This document shows, in pieces, positions 7,030-10,966 of a DNA stretch of 10,966 nucleotides. The DNA is from Candidatus Cloacimonadota bacterium. GTDB lineage: Bacteria; Cloacimonadota; Cloacimonadia; Cloacimonadales; TCS61. The translations under genes and the position numbers were made by a program. The notes beneath the pieces were generated by a model. It was not told the origin of the DNA, made no database searches, and saw only the letters and a program-made list of their open reading frames with translations. Numbering within the stretch: the first letter of the stretch is position 1; each line of letters begins with the position of its first letter. The stretch covers positions 1-10,966 of the forward strand of contig JAIORR010000211.1 in the NCBI GenBank assembly GCA_021108055.1. Reading direction: 5' to 3'.

Positions 7030-8064
7030 ATGGATCCGATAATTCTCATTTTCTCTTTTTTCTTTCTAATTTTAGGATGTGGCATTCTAAGAGATTGGAA
7101 GTTAAAAAAGCCAAAAGAACTTTCGTATTCCATCCTCATCGCCTGCAGGAATGAACAAGAAAACCTGCCCGATCTTTTCGCATCTTTAACAAAATTGGAT
7201 TATCCGGAAAATCATTTTGAGATCATCATCGTCGATGATGCATCGAGTGATAATTCTTTAAATTTAATCAAAGAATTTTGTAACAGGATCAAGAACGCAA
7301 AATGTCTGCATCTACAAGAAAAAGATAGTGAATACAAAGGAAAAAAAGCTGCATTAAAACTTGCAGCAGAAAATGCAAAGCACGACATTCTTTTATTTAC
7401 CGATGCAGATTGTACGATCCAACCGGAATGGCTGAAAAGTTATAATAATTATTTTTCCAATAATATTGGAATGGTTGCCGGAAACTATTCCGAGACAAAT
7501 GCAGACCTTTTTAGAACGTTCTCAAATCAGATGTCATCTGCAATTTATGCTTCCACGATCGGATTAAATATCCCTTTCAGTGCTGCCGGTGGGAATCTTG
7601 CCGTTAAAAAAGCTGCTTTCGATGAAGTTGGTGGTTACGAAAAGATTAAACACTATCAGTCCGGTGATGACAAACTTCTTCTTAAACTGATCTCACGAAC
7701 AAAATGGAAAATCGCATATAATCCCGAAATACATATCCGGACAAAAATTAACCGTACCGAATTAAATGATCAGCAAAAACGCAGGTATGGTAAATTCGGA
7801 ATGTCATCACCACTTTTCAAGATCATTTCCATTCTGATATTTTTGTTTTATTTATATTTACCTGTAAATCTTATTTTTTTCTTTGATTGGGGAAACCTGA
7901 TAATTTATCTGTTTTGTATCTTATTTTTCTGGATAATCAATCTGGTCAAGCATAAATACAGATTCGGAATATTGGATATTCCGTTCCTGATTTTGTATCC
8001 GTATTTTTTGATCTACTTTTCTCTGCTGGGAACTTTTGGGAAGTGGGAGTGGAAAGCTAACTGA
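7030..8064 (+). CDS. Membrane-anchored family 2 glycosyltransferase
   Basis: A 344-residue GT-A fold enzyme that would transfer a sugar from a nucleotide-sugar donor on the cytoplasmic face of the inner membrane. An N-terminal membrane segment (about 4-20) is followed by the GT2 catalytic domain: SILIACRNEQENL (34-46), IIVDDASSDNS (66-76), KGKKAAL (103-109), the DXD motif FTDADCT (123-129), AAGGNLAVKK (185-194) and SGDDK (211-215), where the family has its general-base acid. The processive QXXRW signature is replaced by QQKRRYG (248-254), so processive polymerisation is uncertain. Two or three membrane helices follow (about 264-284, 288-304 and 316-335). The start is 5 nt after the Wzi-like stop with no strong ribosome site, suggesting coupling. 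The 3' end overlaps the convergent deacetylase gene by 8 nt. Donor and acceptor cannot be told. Confidence 0.9.
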   Translation: MDPIILIFSFFFLILGCGILRDWKLKKPKELSYSILIACRNEQENLPDLFASLTKLDYPENHFEIIIVDDASSDNSLNLIKEFCNRIKNAKCLHLQEKDSEYKGKKAALKLAAENAKHDILLFTDADCTIQPEWLKSYNNYFSNNIGMVAGNYSETNADLFRTFSNQMSSAIYASTIGLNIPFSAAGGNLAVKKAAFDEVGGYEKIKHYQSGDDKLLLKLISRTKWKIAYNPEIHIRTKINRTELNDQQKRRYGKFGMSSPLFKIISILIFLFYLYLPVNLIFFFDWGNLIIYLFCILFFWIINLVKHKYRFGILDIPFLILYPYFLIYFSLLGTFGKWEWKAN

Positions 8065-8665
8065 TCAATTCCGAGACTGTTTGGAATTTATATCCCTTCT
8101 TTAGAATCTCTGGGATCAGCATATCAACAGCTTTCACAGTAATCGATCTATCTACTCCTCCACCATCATGGAGCACGATTATCGAACCCGGTTTCAACTT
8201 TTTTAATACTTTATCAACAACTTCTTCGGAAGATAAACATTTGAAATCTTTGGGACCATTATCCCACAAAATAATCTTTTTCCGCATTTTTCTTAAAACC
8301 ATTCTTGCGATGGTGTCCATTCTTCCATAAGGCGGGCGGAAATAAATTTCACCTTTAACGCCAAGATTCTTTAATATCTTATCTGTCTTTTCAATTTCAT
8401 TTATTATAAAAATTATCGATCTGAATATCATGCTTTTATGCGAAAATGAGTGGTTCCCTATTTCGTGTCCTTCGTGAATGATCTTCTGAACCAGTTCGGA
8501 ATGCTCCTCAGCATCTTTTCCGGTGATAAAAAAAGTGGCTTTGATATTATACTCTGCCAAGCTTTTTAAAATACTTACCGTAAATAAAGGATGCGGTCCA
8601 TCATCGAATGTGAGAGCAATACTTTTTTCTTTCCTGTTCCCATGACGATAAATTTTGTATGCCAT
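8057..8665 (-). CDS. Polysaccharide deacetylase (NodB homology domain)
   Basis: A 202-residue carbohydrate esterase family 4 protein, essentially one NodB domain, which would remove N- or O-acetyl groups from a sugar chain or glycolipid. The five motifs are visible: TFDDGP (19-24, catalytic base and metal Asp), NHSFSH (71-76, metal His pair), RPPYGR (110-115), WDNGPKDF (134-141) and IVLHDGG (163-169, catalytic His). All metal and catalytic positions are present, so it should be active. The longer open frame starts at 8689, but AAGGCAGG lies 5 nt before the ATG at 8665, while the upstream ATG has no such site. No signal peptide or membrane anchor is seen, so it may act in the cytoplasm or at the inner leaflet, unusual for a family that is mostly exported. 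It converges on the glycosyltransferase gene with an 8-nt overlap, suggesting a related substrate. Confidence 0.92.
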   Translation of the reverse strand: MAYKIYRHGNRKEKSIALTFDDGPHPLFTVSILKSLAEYNIKATFFITGKDAEEHSELVQKIIHEGHEIGNHSFSHKSMIFRSIIFIINEIEKTDKILKNLGVKGEIYFRPPYGRMDTIARMVLRKMRKKIILWDNGPKDFKCLSSEEVVDKVLKKLKPGSIIVLHDGGGVDRSITVKAVDMLIPEILKKGYKFQTVSELIS

Positions 8666-8670
8666 ATTTT

Positions 8671-8678
8671 CCTGCCTT
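8671..8678 (-). promoter_or_regulatory. Ribosome binding site deciding the deacetylase start
   Basis: AAGGCAGG on the minus strand, 5 nt before the ATG at 8665. It favours this start over the ATG at 8689, which would include the motif in the coding sequence and has only A/T-rich sequence upstream. Confidence 0.6.
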
Positions 8679-8792
8679 AATAAAACCATTCTATTTCATT
8701 GACTTAAAAAAGATGATTATTTTGTTTGGAATAGATTGGAAAGAAATTGGAGATTTAAGGTCAAGTATTTTTTTTGATCTTGAAGAAATAAT

Positions 8793-9674
8793 ATGCAGAA
8801 GTTATTGAAAAATAAATATATATTTTTTATCAAAATAATCATAACAGCTACTATTCTTTTCTTTATCTTCAGAAAAATAGATATCTCTCAACTCTTTCAT
8901 ACATTCAGGCAAATCGATATAATTGTTATTATTTTAATAATTCTCTCGGCAATAGTAAAAATATTCATTGAATATCTGAACTGGGGGCATTATCTGAAGA
9001 TCAATCCTGAATACAAACCAAGTAAGTACGAAATATTCAGATCACTTATGATCGGTCATTCTCTTCGTTTTTTGATTCCCGGAGGTCATGGCATAATCGG
9101 TAAAATGTATTTTGTTAACAATAAAAAAATGATGACATTCATGTCTGTTGGTATCGAGAAATTCTTCCAGATATGGATAAACCTGGTTTATGCAAGTTTC
9201 GCTGCGATCTTTTATTTCCGTCACACAAAATTGTTCTGGATGATAAGTTTATTTGTTTTGATATTATCTTTACCTCTGCTGATATATTTATTCAAGCATT
9301 TAAACAAGAAGCAAAGTCTGGATATATATTTCAAAAAATATTTGAAGATCATTCCCAGAATATGTATGATGCAGGGAATATATATGGCTTTAACCATTCT
9401 TCAGTATTTTCTTATATTAAATAATTTTGTCAAATTTCATATTTTTTCTGCTGTAATATCTATTCCACTGGTTTTATTTGCCAATATTATACCGATTACT
9501 TATGCCGGTCTGGGATTAAGAGAACAATTTGCCATGGAGGTTCTATCAAAATACCAGATAACTCCGGAAATCGCAATAACTGTTTCGTTAAGTGTATTTC
9601 TATTTAATACATTGCTGCCTGCTATATCCGGTTTGTATTTTATTCTAAGAAAGAAAAAGAATATTACTTCCTGA
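8793..9674 (+). CDS. UPF0104 / LPG-synthase-TM flippase-like integral membrane protein
   Basis: A 293-residue, highly hydrophobic protein with about seven membrane segments (about 10-26, 42-60, 120-142, 146-166, 190-212, 216-236 and 258-284). The C-terminal block IPITYAGLGLREQFA (233-247) and the final FNTLLPAISGLYF (271-283) are characteristic of the lysylphosphatidylglycerol synthase transmembrane (UPF0104, AglD-like) family. PGGHGIIGKMYF (96-107) fits the family's conserved second-helix glycine block. The soluble aminoacyltransferase domain of MprF is absent, so lysyl-lipid synthesis is unlikely. Stand-alone members occur in glycolipid and polysaccharide loci and are often proposed to move or bind lipid-linked intermediates; that role is not proven. 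The ribosome site is weak (GAAGAAAT). The gene diverges from the deacetylase across 127 bp, where I see no confident promoter, and overlaps the convergent radical SAM gene by 11 nt. Confidence 0.82.
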   Translation: MQKLLKNKYIFFIKIIITATILFFIFRKIDISQLFHTFRQIDIIVIILIILSAIVKIFIEYLNWGHYLKINPEYKPSKYEIFRSLMIGHSLRFLIPGGHGIIGKMYFVNNKKMMTFMSVGIEKFFQIWINLVYASFAAIFYFRHTKLFWMISLFVLILSLPLLIYLFKHLNKKQSLDIYFKKYLKIIPRICMMQGIYMALTILQYFLILNNFVKFHIFSAVISIPLVLFANIIPITYAGLGLREQFAMEVLSKYQITPEIAITVSLSVFLFNTLLPAISGLYFILRKKKNITS

Positions 9675-10692
9675 CCTCTATCTGTTTTATCCGCAGCTTC
9701 ACACTTTCTCCACAATTCCTGCATATCTCGATCTCATTCCTGTCCATAAGGATCTGGTTTCGTATTTTCCGGATAGCTGCACCTTTCCATATTTCGGAAA
9801 GAGATGTCTTTTTTATATTTCCTATCTTATGTTCCACATCTTTATCAAAACAGCAGATAGCCACTTCCCCATCCCAATTTACAACTGCATTCGTCCAAAT
9901 ACGGTGACAGCGGTTTTTTATCCCGAACTTAAGTTCGAAATCATCTCCGGTTACCTTATACCTTCTGTATTTAGGATTTTCGGGAAGATAATTTAAAATA
10001 TCATCTTTGGAATATATCTGAATTGTTTTCAATTCAAGGTTATCAACTTTCATTTCCTTAGCCATTTTCTTTATGTCATCGATCTCGTGTTCATTATGCT
10101 TCATCACCAGGAACTGCCACCGGATAAGAGGGTTCTTTGCATTAAGTTTCTTTTTGGTTAAAATTAGTTGTTTCACATTCCGGATAACTTTTTCCAGATT
10201 ACCATTCACACGATATTTATTGTAAGTTTCCTGGGTTGTACCATCCAGAGAAACGATCATCGAATCGAGTCCTGCTTTTATTGTTTTCTCCGGCTGAAAA
10301 TCTACATTTGCGTTTGTGGAAACCAGAGTAAAAAGCCCATTATCGGAAGCATATTTGACCATCTTTAGAAAGTCTTTGTTAAGATATGATTCTCCCTGAT
10401 TCCATAGAACCACCATGAACGATCTATCTTTTATCTCGTCGATGAGCTTTTTGAAAAGAGAAAATTCCATATATCCTTTCGGGCGTTTTAAGGTTCCATT
10501 ACCGGAAGGACAGAGAGGACACTTCAAGTTACAGATATTCGTTGGTTCAATCATTACAACGGGTGGAAATCCCCAATATATGCTTTTCCTGATCATAAGC
10601 GAAAGGTAATAGGAAAGATATACTTTTATTGCGTTAATAAACCTTTTAAATCTGAAGCTTTTCTTTAAAAATCTAATGTTTTCATTTAACAT
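9664..10692 (-). CDS. Radical SAM / SPASM domain protein
   Basis: A 342-residue iron-sulfur enzyme using S-adenosylmethionine for radical chemistry; the substrate is unknown. The N-terminal ~45 residues are basic and amphipathic with a hydrophobic patch, which could allow peripheral membrane contact. The core begins at IEPTNICNLKCPLC (48-61) with the [4Fe-4S] cysteines C54, C58 and C61. WNQGESYLN (97-105) takes the place of the usual GGGEP SAM-binding motif, and TNANVD and MIVSLDG (145-151) follow in the barrel. The C-terminal SPASM region has RCHRIWTNAVVNWDGEVAIC (261-280) with C262, C280 and C281, then C324 and C327 (ICRNC), suitable for an auxiliary cluster. AGGGA lies 8 nt before the start. 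Relatives of this architecture are common in surface polysaccharide clusters as well as in peptide-modifying systems. No small precursor peptide gene is visible beside it, so sugar or lipid modification is the more likely guess. Confidence 0.9.
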   Translation of the reverse strand: MLNENIRFLKKSFRFKRFINAIKVYLSYYLSLMIRKSIYWGFPPVVMIEPTNICNLKCPLCPSGNGTLKRPKGYMEFSLFKKLIDEIKDRSFMVVLWNQGESYLNKDFLKMVKYASDNGLFTLVSTNANVDFQPEKTIKAGLDSMIVSLDGTTQETYNKYRVNGNLEKVIRNVKQLILTKKKLNAKNPLIRWQFLVMKHNEHEIDDIKKMAKEMKVDNLELKTIQIYSKDDILNYLPENPKYRRYKVTGDDFELKFGIKNRCHRIWTNAVVNWDGEVAICCFDKDVEHKIGNIKKTSLSEIWKGAAIRKIRNQILMDRNEIEICRNCGESVKLRIKQIEVRK

Positions 10693-10764
10693 AATTAATT
10701 CCCTGAAGTACTTTTGTTAAAGGTAGTTTTCGTTGTCAAATGAATAAATATAGAGTATACTTTA

Positions 10765-10960
10765 CGAAGCTTTCTTTTCTAAAAAGTAATTCTTTCAGCT
10801 AAGATTCGGAAAGTTATCTTTAAGTCTTAAAATATTATTAAAGAAACTTTTGCAAACATGCGTAATATCTCTCTTCACTTTTTTCTGCCGAGAACCATAT
10901 TTTTTTTGTAATGCTCAGTGAAAATCTTCGTTTAACTTATCTATATAACCTTCCGAATCC
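10765..10960. repeat. Second copy of the TTCGGAA-type inverted repeat words
   Basis: CGAAGCTTTCTTT (10765-10777) is the exact reverse complement of 5391-5403. AGATTCGGAAAGTTAT (10802-10817) is identical to 5333-5348. TAACCTTCCGAATC (10946-10959) is identical to 5359-5372. The two long arms, 11 nt apart in the first copy, are here about 128 nt apart with AT-rich sequence between, so this is either a longer family member or halves of two adjacent elements. It fills most of the 274-bp non-coding stretch upstream of the radical SAM gene, where I see no other gene. It may continue past the right edge. Confidence 0.6.
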
Positions 10961-10966
10961 TTAAAC

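Noticed and set aside
8067..8088. AATTCC/GGAATT stem at the GT2-deacetylase junction as a bidirectional terminator
   Set aside because: Only 6 bp, AT-rich, with a 10-nt loop and no T run on either side.
8699..8724. TTGACT followed by an A/T-rich stretch as a promoter for the UPF0104 gene
   Set aside because: The hexamer at the proper spacing (TTGTTT) matches TATAAT poorly, and a Bacteroidetes-type TAnnTTTG is also off by a base.
8793..9674. MprF lysylphosphatidylglycerol synthase
   Set aside because: Only the transmembrane flippase-like part is present; the soluble aminoacyltransferase domain is missing and the gene ends in a convergent neighbour.

Overview
The window is AT-rich and gene-dense, with long runs of A/T between genes. 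It looks like a chromosomal segment of a Gram-negative bacterium. The evidence for a Gram-negative cell is a secreted protein with the composition of an outer-membrane beta-barrel (5429-7024) beside envelope-polysaccharide genes. The protein styles, especially tandem PEP/pyruvate-binding-domain proteins and a Wzi-like barrel, resemble those of the FCB superphylum, possibly Cloacimonadota. That placement is inferred from family resemblance; no rRNA or marker gene is present to settle it.

Left third (1-4904, all on the minus strand). Transcription runs from a hexameric-type glutamate dehydrogenase (3621-4904) through a clear Rho-independent terminator (3576-3605) to two tandem genes. These are a 575-residue protein (1814-3541) and a second protein (1-1817) that runs off the left edge. 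Both carry the ATP-grasp nucleotide-binding domain of PEP synthase/PPDK. The two genes overlap by 4 nt (ATGA) and are very likely translationally coupled. The first has no swivelling phosphohistidine or PEP-barrel domain; its C-terminus is instead an unrelated-looking domain with striking conserved-style motifs. The second adds a probable GAF-like domain at its N-terminus. Their biochemical role is unclear, and they are the most puzzling genes here.

Centre (4905-5428). This is a 524-bp divergent intergenic region. It holds the glutamate dehydrogenase leader, a 14-nt T run, an AT-rich tract, and a nested inverted repeat (5278-5406) that looks like a small non-coding mobile or palindromic repeat. 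The same repeat words reappear at 10765-10960 near the right edge.

Right two thirds (5429-10692). This looks like an envelope glycan module: a Wzi-like outer-membrane barrel, a membrane-anchored family 2 glycosyltransferase (5 nt downstream, probably the same operon), a NodB-type polysaccharide deacetylase (convergent), a UPF0104/LPG-synthase-TM flippase-like membrane protein, and a radical SAM/SPASM protein (convergent). The two convergent pairs overlap at their 3' ends by 8 and 11 nt. A plausible reading is synthesis, modification and surface anchoring of a glycan or glycolipid; the substrate cannot be told from the sequence. I found no tRNA, rRNA, CRISPR array, transposase or phage gene.
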